From Komagataeibacter sucrofermentans DSM 15973 (GTDB lineage: Bacteria; Pseudomonadota; Alphaproteobacteria; Acetobacterales; Acetobacteraceae), in assembly GCF_040581405.1 (NCBI RefSeq), contig NZ_CP137157.1, positions 1,802,001 to 1,866,000 on the forward strand: DNA of 64,000 nucleotides. The letters are read 5' to 3'. Made by a program: the position numbers and the translations under genes. The notes beneath the pieces were generated by a model, which made no database searches, was not told the origin of the DNA, and saw only the letters and a list, made by a program, of their open reading frames with translations. Positions 18,653 through 27,753 of this stretch are shown here, in pieces. The stretch's first letter is position 1. Every line of letters starts with the position of its first letter.

Positions 18653-18844
18653 CCCGCACAGCCCTGCCATGACCCGGCGGGGCTGCCATCAGGCATGCGG
18701 GGCGACTTTTGGGGTAATTTTTGGAAAATGACCAAAGGTCCGGGTTGCCGCCTTTTCATGAAGGCGGTGCCCGCAGAAACCTTTTTACAATTTCAGAACC
18801 TGTTTACGGCCAGCAGGTCAGGCAGCGTGCCGATGCGCGGCCTG

Positions 18845-19987
18845 TCAGAACCGCCACAGCGCCTTCTGGCCTGCTGCGCGCACGGCCTCGATATCACGCA
18901 GCCCCGCCAGGGCCATGACATCGCGCGTTTCCTGCGCCAGTACGTCAAGGGCGGCCGCCACGCCGGGCGCGCCACCTGCGGCAAGCCCCCAGACCCACGG
19001 GCGACCAATGGATACCGCATGCGCGCCAAGCGCCAATGCCGTCACCACATCCCCACCACGGCGGATGCCGCTATCAAGCATGATATCCAGCCGCCCGCCC
19101 ACCGCGGCCGCAATGCCGGGCAGCACGTCAAGTGTGGCGGGGGCAGGATCCATCTGGCGGCCACCATGGTTGGACACCACAATGCCATCCGCCCCGGCAT
19201 CTGCCGCACGCACGGCATCTTCAGGGCACATCACGCCCTTGACCACCAGGGTGCCATTCCAGTTTTCGCGCAGCCATGCCAGGTCATCCCAGTCCAGCGT
19301 GGGATCGATCTGGGCGGCAACGTCACGCGCCTGGCCCATGACGTTACGCGCGGTTGTATAGGCATCAATATTGCCCACCACGGGCATGCCGCCACGCAAC
19401 AGGCCCGCAACCCAGGCCGGATGGTTCAGCAGGCCCGCCATCTGCAATACGGTAGGGCGGGAAAGATGCCGGAAGCCATTGCGCACATCGCGCTCACGCA
19501 CGGGGGTGATGGCTGTATCAACGGTCAGGATAATGCCGGTTATGCCACACGCCCTTGCACGGGCCAGCATGTCGCGTGTCAGGGCACGGTCGCGCAGCAC
19601 GTAAATCTGCGCCATCACATCCGCGCCCGTTGCGGCCACTTTTTCCATGGGGGCGATGGAAAAGGTGGAAACGCCCATGCCCACGCCACGACTGCGCGCC
19701 GCATGGGCGGCGCCACGCTCGCCATGGTGGTGGAACATGCCCGCAAACCCGACCGGAGCGAGAAAGACCGGCAGCTTCCATGTCCGGCCAAAGCAGCGCG
19801 TGGTCAGGTCAATGGCTGACACATCGCGCAGGGCATGGGGCACGACGCCCCAGCGGGCAAAACTGTTACGGTTGCGGGCCATGGTGCGTTCACCATGGGC
19901 ACCGCCATCAATATAATCGGCAAATAGCCGGGGAAGACGACGGCGCGCCTTTCGCGCAGAGGCGATGAACGCGCCGTCATCCACCAT
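18845..19987 (-). CDS. FMN-dependent L-2-hydroxyacid oxidase/dehydrogenase (LldD family)
   Basis: A 380-residue (beta/alpha)8 flavoenzyme. Visible are the FMN region FLAPVGFAGMF, Lys250 (VVKGVM), the catalytic His274 with Arg277 (SNHGGRQMD) and the phosphate-binding stretch DSGIRRGGDVV followed by IGRPWVWGLAAGG. The family oxidises L-lactate, glycolate, mandelate and other L-2-hydroxyacids. The start codon overlaps the hutH stop by one base, so it is translated with hutU-hutH. No lactate permease or regulator is near. The context suggests L-imidazolyl-lactate (or another hut-linked hydroxyacid) rather than lactate; this is inference. Confidence 0.88.
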   Translation of the reverse strand: MVDDGAFIASARKARRRLPRLFADYIDGGAHGERTMARNRNSFARWGVVPHALRDVSAIDLTTRCFGRTWKLPVFLAPVGFAGMFHHHGERGAAHAARSRGVGMGVSTFSIAPMEKVAATGADVMAQIYVLRDRALTRDMLARARACGITGIILTVDTAITPVRERDVRNGFRHLSRPTVLQMAGLLNHPAWVAGLLRGGMPVVGNIDAYTTARNVMGQARDVAAQIDPTLDWDDLAWLRENWNGTLVVKGVMCPEDAVRAADAGADGIVVSNHGGRQMDPAPATLDVLPGIAAAVGGRLDIMLDSGIRRGGDVVTALALGAHAVSIGRPWVWGLAAGGAPGVAAALDVLAQETRDVMALAGLRDIEAVRAAGQKALWRF

Positions 19988-21534
19988 CAGGCGGCCTCGA
20001 CCGTGGGCAGGGACAGGGCGCCCGCCACTGCGGTGTTCAGCACACCGGCGGCGATCAGGGCATTGGCCTTTTCCATGTCGGGGGTGAACAGGCGGTCCTG
20101 CGCGAAGAAGGACACGTGCTCACGCAGGGCGGCGGCGGCCTGCGCCAGTGGCTGCGAGGAGGTTAGCGGCGCAAGGAAGTCAAGCCCCTGCACGGCTGCC
20201 AGATATTCAATGCCAAGAATGGTACGCACGTTGTCATTGATATCAGTTACGCGGCGGGCTGCAAAGGTTGCCATGGAAACATGGTCTTCCTGGTTGGCGG
20301 AGGTGGGCAGGCTGTCCACGCTGGCGGGATGGGCCAGCGTCTTGTTCTCCGACGCCAGCGCCGCCGCCGTGACCTGCGCGATCATGAAGCCCGAATTCAC
20401 GCCACTGTCATTGACCAGGAAGGGCGGCAGGCCGCTCATGCCCGGGTCGACCAGCAATGCGAGGCGGCGCTCGGCGATGGCGCCAATTTCCGATACCGCA
20501 ATCGCCATGAGATCCGCCGCGATGGCGACCGGCTCGGCATGGAAGTTACCGCCCGAAATCATCTCATCCGTATCGGGGAAATGGATGGGATTGTCGGAAA
20601 CCGCATTGGCCTCGATCAGCAGGACGCGGGCGGCATGGCGCAGGCTGTCCAGCGCGGCCCCCATGACCTGCGGCTGGCAGCGCAGGCAGTACGGATCCTG
20701 CACGCGCTCATCATCCACCTCATGGGAGGAACGGATGGCCGAACCTTCCATCAGCTTGCGATAGACCGCGGCACATTCGATCTGCCCCTGCTGGCCGCGC
20801 AGCGTGTGCAGGCGCGGATCAAAGGGCGCATCCGTGCCACGCGCGGCATCAAGCGTGAGCGAGCCGGTAACAAGGCCCGCCTGGAACAGGCGCTCGGCAT
20901 CGAACAGGGCAATAATGGCCAGTGACGTGGAAACCTGCGTGCCGTTGAGCAGCGCCAGCCCTTCCTTGGGGCCAAGGACAACCGGCTCCAGGCCCGCAGC
21001 CTTCAGCGCCGCAGCACCCGGCAGGCGCTCCCCCCTGTAGAAGGCTTCGCCCTCACCGATCAGGACGGCGGTCATGTGCGCGAGCGGGGCCAGATCGCCC
21101 GATGCGCCAACCGATCCCTTTTCGGGGATGACCGGAATGAGCCCCTTGGCCAGCATGTCGAGCAGGAGCTGCACGACCTCCGGCCGCACGCCCGAAAAAC
21201 CACGCCCGAGCCCGTTGGCCTTGAGCAGCATGATGAGGCGCACCACGCGCTCGGGCAGCGGCTTGCCGATGCCGGCCGCGTGGCTGAGAACCAGGTTGCG
21301 CTGGAGATCGCGCAGCCGGTCATCGGGGATGCGGGTCTTGGCCAGTTTGCCAAAACCGGTGTTGACACCATAAACCGCAGCGCCACCGGCCACGATCCGC
21401 TCGACCGAACGAGCGGCCGCCGCCAGGGTGGCCTGGGCCTCGGGGCTCAGGGTGACATCCATCCCCTCGAACACAAAGCGGCGCAGGGTAGCCAGATCAA
21501 GCTGACCGGGATGAAGAACGAGATTTTCTGACAT
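19987..21534 (-). CDS. hutH: histidine ammonia-lyase
   Basis: A 515-residue cytosolic enzyme that removes ammonia from L-histidine to give urocanate, the first hut step. The Ala144-Ser145-Gly146 triad ([10 protein letters not shown]) forms the MIO electrophile, and Tyr55 (VYGVNTGFG) is the usual active-site tyrosine. Length is normal. It lies six bases after hutU and overlaps the hydroxyacid oxidase gene, so hutU-hutH-oxidase is one unit, probably controlled by the HutC box before hutU. Confidence 0.97.
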   Translation of the reverse strand: MSENLVLHPGQLDLATLRRFVFEGMDVTLSPEAQATLAAAARSVERIVAGGAAVYGVNTGFGKLAKTRIPDDRLRDLQRNLVLSHAAGIGKPLPERVVRLIMLLKANGLGRGFSGVRPEVVQLLLDMLAKGLIPVIPEKGSVGASGDLAPLAHMTAVLIGEGEAFYRGERLPGAAALKAAGLEPVVLGPKEGLALLNGTQVSTSLAIIALFDAERLFQAGLVTGSLTLDAARGTDAPFDPRLHTLRGQQGQIECAAVYRKLMEGSAIRSSHEVDDERVQDPYCLRCQPQVMGAALDSLRHAARVLLIEANAVSDNPIHFPDTDEMISGGNFHAEPVAIAADLMAIAVSEIGAIAERRLALLVDPGMSGLPPFLVNDSGVNSGFMIAQVTAAALASENKTLAHPASVDSLPTSANQEDHVSMATFAARRVTDINDNVRTILGIEYLAAVQGLDFLAPLTSSQPLAQAAAALREHVSFFAQDRLFTPDMEKANALIAAGVLNTAVAGALSLPTVEAA

Positions 21535-21540
21535 CTGAAA

Positions 21541-23226
21541 TCAGCCTTTTTTGATCATGGGCAGGTCAAGCCCTTTTTCGTGGGCGCAATCGACCGCGAT
21601 GTCGTAACCCGCATCCGCATGGCGCATCACGCCGGTTGCCGGGTCATTCCACAGCACGCGCTCAAGGCGCTTTGCGGCATCATCCGTGCCATCAGCCACG
21701 ATCACCATGCCTGAATGCTGCGAGAAGCCCATGCCCACGCCACCGCCATGGTGCAGCGAAACCCATGTCGCACCCGATGCGGTGTTGAGCAGCGCGTTGA
21801 GCAGCGGCCAGTCGGACACGGCATCCGAGCCATCACGCATGGCTTCCGTCTCGCGGTTGGGGCTGGCGACAGAGCCACTGTCGAGGTGGTCGCGGCCGAT
21901 CACGATCGGCGCCTTGAGTTCACCCTTGGCGACCATTTCATTGAACGCGAGGCCAAGGCGGTGACGGTCGCCCAGCCCGACCCAGCAGATGCGTGACGGC
22001 AGGCCCTGGAAGTGGATCTTATCACGCGCCATATCGAGCCAGTTGTGCAGGTGCTTGTCGTCGGGCAGCAGTTCCTTCACCTTGGCGTCGGTCTTGTAAA
22101 TGTCTTCCGGGTCGCCCGACAGGGCCGCCCAGCGGAACGGGCCGATACCGCGACAGAAGAGCGGGCGGATATAGGCGGGCACGAAACCGGGGAACTCAAA
22201 AGCCTCCTCGCAGCCAACCTCAAGCGCCATCTGGCGGATGTTGTTGCCGTAATCGAAGGTGGGAATGCCCAGCCGGTGGAAGGCAACCATCGCCTCCACA
22301 TGCAGTTTCATGGATTCCTTGGCTGCTTTCTCGACCGCCGCCGGGTCGGTCACGCGCATCTTTGCCGCCTGGTCCAGCGTCCAGCCTGCCGGGAGGTAGC
22401 CGTTGAGCGGATCATGGGCGGAGGTCTGGTCGGTCACGCCATCGGGGTGGATGCCACGGCGCACCAGTTCGGGGAAAACTTCGGCCGCGTTGCCAAGCAG
22501 GCCGACGGAAACCGGCTTGCCGCTCTTGCATGCTGCATCGATGATCTCGAGCGCTTCATCAAGCGTGTCGACCTTGCGATCGAGATAGCCGGTCTGCAGG
22601 CGCTTCTCGATACGGCTGGGCTCACACTCGACTGCCAGCATGGATGCACCGGCCATGACCGCAGCCAGAGGCTGCGCGCCGCTCATGCCGCCGAGGCCGC
22701 CGGTCAGGATCCACCGGCCGGTCAGGTCGCCACCATAGTACTGGCGCCCCATCTCGACAAAGGTTTCATACGTTCCCTGAACGATGCCCTGGCTGCCGAT
22801 ATAGATCCAGGAACCGGCCGTCATCTGGCCATACATCATCAGCCCGGCACGATCGAGTTCGTTGAACTTATCCCAGTTCGCCCAGTGGGGAACGATGTTG
22901 GAATTGGCGATCAGGACGCGGGGGGCGTTCTCGTGCGTGCGAAATACGCCAACCGGCTTGCCGGACTGCACCAGCAGGGTCTGGTCGGCTTCCAGCGTCT
23001 TCAGCGTTTCGACAATACGGTCGTAGCACTCCCAGTTACGGGCGGCGCGGCCAATACCACCATAGACAACCAGCTCCGAAGGCTTTTCCGCCACTTCGGG
23101 GTCGAGGTTATTCATCAGCATCCGCATAGCAGCTTCAGTCTGCCAGCTTTTTGCCGTGATCTCCGGCCCATGCGCAGCATGGATAATACGATCGTTGGAC
23201 AGACGGGACGAGGTCGGGCTACTCAT
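21541..23226 (-). CDS. hutU: urocanate hydratase
   Basis: A 561-residue enzyme that adds water to urocanate to give 4-imidazolone-5-propionate, using tightly bound NAD as an electrophile. The sequence is full length and highly typical: AANCITGPLG-like features are replaced here by [13 protein letters not shown] and [13 protein letters not shown] in the NAD domain, and the C-terminal [16 protein letters not shown] segment is characteristic. An AAGGTG ribosome site precedes the ATG. The 20-base spacing between start codon and HutC box implies direct repression. It is the first gene of the hutU-hutH-oxidase unit. Confidence 0.97.
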   Translation of the reverse strand: MSSPTSSRLSNDRIIHAAHGPEITAKSWQTEAAMRMLMNNLDPEVAEKPSELVVYGGIGRAARNWECYDRIVETLKTLEADQTLLVQSGKPVGVFRTHENAPRVLIANSNIVPHWANWDKFNELDRAGLMMYGQMTAGSWIYIGSQGIVQGTYETFVEMGRQYYGGDLTGRWILTGGLGGMSGAQPLAAVMAGASMLAVECEPSRIEKRLQTGYLDRKVDTLDEALEIIDAACKSGKPVSVGLLGNAAEVFPELVRRGIHPDGVTDQTSAHDPLNGYLPAGWTLDQAAKMRVTDPAAVEKAAKESMKLHVEAMVAFHRLGIPTFDYGNNIRQMALEVGCEEAFEFPGFVPAYIRPLFCRGIGPFRWAALSGDPEDIYKTDAKVKELLPDDKHLHNWLDMARDKIHFQGLPSRICWVGLGDRHRLGLAFNEMVAKGELKAPIVIGRDHLDSGSVASPNRETEAMRDGSDAVSDWPLLNALLNTASGATWVSLHHGGGVGMGFSQHSGMVIVADGTDDAAKRLERVLWNDPATGVMRHADAGYDIAVDCAHEKGLDLPMIKKG

Positions 23227-23246
23227 GACATCACCTTGAATGTACT

Positions 23247-23256
23247 TGTATATACA
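23247..23256. promoter_or_regulatory. HutC operator upstream of hutU
   Basis: An exact TGTATATACA palindrome, 20 bases before the hutU start and between hutC and hutU. It is inside a wider inverted repeat, AATGTA at 23239-23244 and TACATT at 23253-23258. Confidence 0.78.
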
Positions 23257-23334
23257 TTCGTTTGCCGCAGACCCTCCCCCTTGTCAACATGAAAACGTAA
23301 TGAAATACCGTTTCAGAACAATGGGGGAGAAAGA

Positions 23335-24060
23335 TCAGGGCCTGTAGCGACCGACAAAGCTGAATCGGCTGCCGGAATAGGTGAAGATGCCTTTCATCAC
23401 GACTCGCCCCTCAACCCATGTGCGCCGCATGAGCTGCAGGCAGGCCTCGGGCTCATCAAGCTCGAGCAGTTCACAGATATCCAGGCTCGGGGTTACCGCG
23501 AACACCACGTGCTCGATCTCCTCGGGGTGGGAAATGCCCGAGAGATGACGGTGCGGATGGGTAAGGGAAAAGTCCTGATCCAGATAATCGGGCGCGAAAT
23601 GGGGCGAGACGAAACGCTCCTCGACCTGCAGCGGCGTATCATCTTCATAATGAACGATGATGGAATGGAAGAGTCGCGCACCGGGGCGCTGCTCGAACGC
23701 TGTTGCGAGATCACTGTTCGCGCGGATCGTATCAAGCGTGATGATGCGCGTGGTGTGCTCATGCCCGTTGGAGGCAATATCATCAGCAATATCACGCAGT
23801 TCCAGCAGTTCCACACGCTGGGCAGGCTCGGCGACGAATGTCCCCACACCCTGCGCGCGCGTGACAAGCCCTTCGGCTGTCAGTTCGCGCAGGGCACGGT
23901 GGACAGTCATGCGCGAGACACCGAGCAGTTCCACCAGTTCACTTTCCGACGGGAGTCGATGACCGATCGCCCACTCACCGGTTTCGATCCGCTCGGTGAT
24001 GTACAGCTTCACCTGCTCGTAACGGGCTGTGGGTTTATCCTTGCTTAAGACCAGTGACAC
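23335..24060 (-). CDS. hutC: GntR-family histidine utilisation repressor
   Basis: A 241-residue regulator with an N-terminal winged helix at about 10-76 (LPSESELVELLGVSRMTVHRALRELTAEG is the recognition region) and a C-terminal UTRA ligand domain. HutC repressors leave DNA when they bind urocanate. The GTG start has AAGGTG upstream. It lies between hutI and hutU on the same strand, with a HutC box just after its stop codon, so part of its transcription may come from the hutI promoter. It is the obvious candidate to bind the palindromes found at four places in this locus. Confidence 0.93.
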   Translation of the reverse strand: MSLVLSKDKPTARYEQVKLYITERIETGEWAIGHRLPSESELVELLGVSRMTVHRALRELTAEGLVTRAQGVGTFVAEPAQRVELLELRDIADDIASNGHEHTTRIITLDTIRANSDLATAFEQRPGARLFHSIIVHYEDDTPLQVEERFVSPHFAPDYLDQDFSLTHPHRHLSGISHPEEIEHVVFAVTPSLDICELLELDEPEACLQLMRRTWVEGRVVMKGIFTYSGSRFSFVGRYRP

Positions 24061-24139
24061 GCAATTACACCTTATTCAGAAGACGTTAGTCTATACTGGC
24101 ATAAGGGAGTGAGTACCATCCAGCGCTGATCTTAACTTT

Positions 24140-25372
24140 TTATTGCGGACAACCACCAAAAATCCGTGCGCTGGGCCTTACCCCTCCGATCCAGTACGAC
24201 AGTTCATGCGGACCGGCGATGTCCCACACCACCATGTCGGCCGCCATGCCCGTGCGCAGTTGCCCGACCGTATGCTCCAGCCCCAGCGCCTTTGCGGCGA
24301 TATGGGTATGCCCGGCCAGGGCCTCCCCCGGTGTCAGGCGGAAGAGCGTGCAGGCCATGTTCATGACCGCCGTGGGGCTGAGCACGGGCGATGTGCCGGG
24401 GTTGCAGTCCGTGGCCAGGCCCATGGGCACGCCATGCTTACGGAACAGGTCCACCGGGGGCTGTTTCGTTTCACGCACAAAATAGAAGGCGCCGGGCAGC
24501 AGCATGGCAACGGTGCCTGCATCCGCCATGGCCTGCACGCTGCTTTCGCTTGCATATTCAACATGGTCAGCCGACAGCGCATGCCACCGCGCCGCAAGCT
24601 TGCCCCCATCGAGATCGGACATCTGGTCGGCGTGCAGGCGCACGGGCAGCTTCCAGCGCTGGGCGGCCTCAAAGATACGCTCGACCTCGGCAGGCTGGAA
24701 GGCAATGGTTTCACAGAACGCATCGACACTGTCGGCCAGGCCGGCTTCCGCCACGGCAGGCAGCATTTCCGTGCACAGGAAGGTGACGTAATCATCCTGC
24801 CTGCCCGCGAATTCCGGCGGCAGCGCATGGGCGCCGAGAAAGGTGGTGTGCACCCGCACCGGCAGGTGCCGGCCTACCGCGCGCGCCACGCGCAGCTGCT
24901 TGAGTTCATCTTCCAGCCGCAGCCCGTAACCGGACTTGATCTCGACGGTGGTCACGCCATTTTCAACAAGGCAGCGCGCACGCCGCAGCGTAAGCCGCAG
25001 CAGTTCCTCCTCGCTCGCATCACGGGTGGCGCGCACGGTGGACAGGATACCGCCACCACGCCGCGCAATCTCCTGATAGGAGACGCCCTGCAACCGCTCC
25101 GCGAACTCGCCGCTCCTGTCACCGCCATAGACCAGGTGCGTATGCGGATCGACCAGGCCTGCGGTCATCCACTGCCCGTTGCACGAGATCACTTCGGTTG
25201 CGAGGCGTTCGGGCTCGCCGGGCAGGTCCGCCTTGGGGCCGACCCATACGATCTGCCCATCCCGGGCGGCAATGGCGCCATCAGGGATATGGCCGAAATC
25301 ATCCCCGCCCGGCTGCCCGGTTCCACTCGCATTGGTTGCCAGATTGACATCGACCCATAACCGATCCCACAT
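24140..25372 (-). CDS. hutI: imidazolonepropionase
   Basis: A 410-residue amidohydrolase that opens 4-imidazolone-5-propionate to N-formimino-L-glutamate. The metal-binding motif [13 protein letters not shown] is near residue 75, the substrate-helix [12 protein letters not shown] is near 110, and [10 protein letters not shown] near 325 carries the last metal ligand. Length is normal. It is divergent from hutF across a 93-base region containing a HutC box. hutC follows 79 bases downstream on the same strand. Confidence 0.96.
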   Translation of the reverse strand: MWDRLWVDVNLATNASGTGQPGGDDFGHIPDGAIAARDGQIVWVGPKADLPGEPERLATEVISCNGQWMTAGLVDPHTHLVYGGDRSGEFAERLQGVSYQEIARRGGGILSTVRATRDASEEELLRLTLRRARCLVENGVTTVEIKSGYGLRLEDELKQLRVARAVGRHLPVRVHTTFLGAHALPPEFAGRQDDYVTFLCTEMLPAVAEAGLADSVDAFCETIAFQPAEVERIFEAAQRWKLPVRLHADQMSDLDGGKLAARWHALSADHVEYASESSVQAMADAGTVAMLLPGAFYFVRETKQPPVDLFRKHGVPMGLATDCNPGTSPVLSPTAVMNMACTLFRLTPGEALAGHTHIAAKALGLEHTVGQLRTGMAADMVVWDIAGPHELSYWIGGVRPSARIFGGCPQ

Positions 25373-25404
25373 GACGCACTCCCATTTCAGCGCTTGACCC
25401 TAAA

Positions 25405-25414
25405 CGTATATACA
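25405..25414. promoter_or_regulatory. candidate HutC operator between hutI and hutF
   Basis: CGTATATACA matches TGTA-N2-TACA with one mismatch at the first base. It lies 33-42 bases from the hutI start and 52-61 from the hutF start, so a single site may control both directions. Confidence 0.65.
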
Positions 25415-25465
25415 TGTCTAGTTTTGAAACCGTTCCAACGCAATGCTCTTCAAAACAGGCCCGTC

Positions 25466-26866
25466 ATGTCCTTATCGGTACAGATCCAGACCATTTTTGC
25501 CGGGCAGGCTCTCCTGCCCGAGGGGTGGCGTGACAATGTACGCCTCGGCTTTGATGCCAGTGGCCATTTCACCACGATAGAAGCCGACCAGCAGCCTGGG
25601 CCGGATGACAGGCGCGTTGATATCGCCCTGCCGCCCATGCCCAGCCTGCATTCCCATGCCTTTCAGCGCGCCATGGCCGGACTGACGGAAACCCGGCTTG
25701 ATCCGGCCGATTCATTCTGGAGCTGGCGGGAACAGATGTACCGCCTCGCCGCCGTAATCGACCCTGCCACACTCCGCGCCATTGCCGCCCAGCTTTATAT
25801 GGAAATGCTCAAGGCCGGTTATACGCAGGTTGCCGAGTTCCATTACCTGCACTGCGCACCCGACGGGCAGCAATACGCGCAGCCCGCCGAACTGCCGCTT
25901 GCCGTTATTGATGCGGCCCGGGATGCGGGTATTGGCATCACCATGCTGCCTGCCCTGTACCGCCATGCAGGCTTTGGCCGCCCGCTGGCGGCGGAACAGA
26001 AGCGCTTTGCCAGTTCGCCGGCATTCCTTGCGCGGGTCATTACCGAAATTACGGGCCGCCATGCTGGCGATCCTTTGGTGAATGCAGGCATTGCCCTACA
26101 TTCCCTGCGAGCGGCGAGCGGGGATGACATACGCGAAGTGCTTGCCCTGCTGCCTGGTGACATGCCAGTGCACATTCACATTGCCGAACAGATGAAGGAA
26201 GTGGATGACTGCGTTGCCTTCCTTGGCCGCAGGCCGGTTGCCTGGCTGCTCGATGAGATGCCGGTGAATGAGCGCTGGTGCCTGGTCCATGCAACGCATA
26301 TGGATCGGGACGAAACGCTGCGCCTGGCCCGCTCGGGCGCGGTTGCCGGCATCTGCCCCATTACCGAAGCCAATCTGGGCGATGGCTTCTTCCCCTTCAT
26401 GGATTACGTGGATGCGGGGGGCCGCTTTGGTATCGGCAGTGACAGCAATGTGCTGCTTAACGTAGCGGAAGAACTGCGCACACTGGAATACGGGCAGCGC
26501 CTCATATCGCAAAAACGCTGCCGCGCCCTGCCCTCGGACCAGACCGGATCCGTTGGTGGATACCTGTATGCACAGGCCCTGCGGGGCGGAGCGCAGGCCT
26601 GCGCGCATGGTGGCGGCCAACTGGCCGTGGGGCAGCGTGCCGATCTGTGCACGCTGGCCGATACCGCCCTGTCGCTGCCTGACCTGCGAGGCGATACCAT
26701 TATGGATTCACTTGTCTTTGCCCGCGCCACCCTGCCCGTGAGCGATGTACTGTGCGCAGGCCAATGGGTCGTGCGTGAAGGGCACCATATTCACGAAGAA
26801 CGCATTTCGACCGCATTTGGCAAGGCGATTACGACCTTACGTTCCGATCGGAGTTCACTGTCATGA
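25466..26866 (+). CDS. hutF: formimidoylglutamate deiminase
   Basis: 466 residues from the ATG at 25466; an upstream TTG at 25394 is in frame but would include the HutC box. This amidohydrolase converts N-formimino-L-glutamate to N-formyl-L-glutamate plus ammonia. The zinc motif MPSLHSHAFQRAMAG is near residue 50, further ligands are in VHIHIAEQ and LVHATHMD, and GIGSDSNVLL carries the aspartate near 330. It overlaps hutG by four bases. The presence of hutF with hutG shows the five-step pathway, not the one that releases formamide. Confidence 0.94.
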   Translation: MSLSVQIQTIFAGQALLPEGWRDNVRLGFDASGHFTTIEADQQPGPDDRRVDIALPPMPSLHSHAFQRAMAGLTETRLDPADSFWSWREQMYRLAAVIDPATLRAIAAQLYMEMLKAGYTQVAEFHYLHCAPDGQQYAQPAELPLAVIDAARDAGIGITMLPALYRHAGFGRPLAAEQKRFASSPAFLARVITEITGRHAGDPLVNAGIALHSLRAASGDDIREVLALLPGDMPVHIHIAEQMKEVDDCVAFLGRRPVAWLLDEMPVNERWCLVHATHMDRDETLRLARSGAVAGICPITEANLGDGFFPFMDYVDAGGRFGIGSDSNVLLNVAEELRTLEYGQRLISQKRCRALPSDQTGSVGGYLYAQALRGGAQACAHGGGQLAVGQRADLCTLADTALSLPDLRGDTIMDSLVFARATLPVSDVLCAGQWVVREGHHIHEERISTAFGKAITTLRSDRSSLS

Positions 26867-27663
26867 CCCCGCCCGTCTTTACGCATTCACGCGGCACGGC
26901 CCCTGTTCTTGTCACCATTCCGCACGCTGGCACGGCCCTTGCGCCCGGCATGGAAGAAAGCATGACGCCACGCGGGCGGTTACTGCCCGATACCGACTGG
27001 TATATGGAAAAACTCTATACATCGGCTACCGACATGGGCATCGGGGTTATTCGTGCCAATTATTCCCGCTATGTCGTTGACCTCAACCGGGGCGCGGATG
27101 ATGCCACGCTCTATCCGGGGCGGCCCAAGACCGGCCTCGTGCCGGATCTGGCCTTTGATGGCGCCCCGATCTACCAGCCCGGACAGGAACCGGATGAAGC
27201 GGAAATTGGCGAACGCCTGACCCGCTACTGGCAGCCCTATCATGATGCGGTGGCCGAAGAGCTTGCCCGGCTCAAGGCCCGGTGGGGCTGGGCGATATTG
27301 TGGGATGGCCATTCCATCAAGACGGAAATCCCGCGCCTGTTTGAAGGCTGCCTGCCCGACCTGAATTTCGGCACCAACCAGGGGGCCGCCTGCGCGCCAT
27401 CGCTCATCAACAGCGTTGTCAGTCTTGCTGCGCAGGACACGGATTATTCCCATGTCGTCAACGGGCGGTTCAAAGGCGGCTATACCACGCGCCATTATGG
27501 GCAGCCTGAACAGGGCATCCATGCCATACAGCTTGAAAAAGCCCAGAGAATCTATCTCGGCCACGAAGATGCGCCATGGCCGCTTGATACCGACAAGACC
27601 CGCAGGATCTCGGCCCTGATCGGCAGGTTACTGCACCAGGCAACGGCATGGCGGCCTGCGTAA
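26863..27663 (+). CDS. hutG: N-formylglutamate deformylase
   Basis: A 266-residue enzyme that hydrolyses N-formyl-L-glutamate to glutamate and formate, the last hut step. Motifs are VTIPHAGTAL near residue 25, DTDWYMEKLY near 48, and ILWDGHSIKTEIPRLF near 148, which carry the zinc and substrate residues. The start overlaps the hutF stop by four bases (ATGA). A strong hairpin follows the stop codon. Confidence 0.95.
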   Translation: MTPPVFTHSRGTAPVLVTIPHAGTALAPGMEESMTPRGRLLPDTDWYMEKLYTSATDMGIGVIRANYSRYVVDLNRGADDATLYPGRPKTGLVPDLAFDGAPIYQPGQEPDEAEIGERLTRYWQPYHDAVAEELARLKARWGWAILWDGHSIKTEIPRLFEGCLPDLNFGTNQGAACAPSLINSVVSLAAQDTDYSHVVNGRFKGGYTTRHYGQPEQGIHAIQLEKAQRIYLGHEDAPWPLDTDKTRRISALIGRLLHQATAWRPA

Positions 27664-27691
27664 CCTTTCTATTGCGGCCACAGACAGAGAG

Positions 27692-27723
27692 CCTGCCCGC
27701 TGGCAAAAGAACCAGCGGGCAGG
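27692..27723. terminator. bidirectional hairpin between hutG and the c-di-GMP gene
   Basis: CCTGCCCGCTGG and CCAGCGGGCAGG form a perfect 12-bp stem with an eight-base loop between two convergent genes. Neither side has a direct T-run, although a small hairpin with TTTTTT follows at 27732-27748. Confidence 0.65.
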
Positions 27724-27753
27724 TCAAGCCAGGTACGTCCTGCTTTTTTAACT

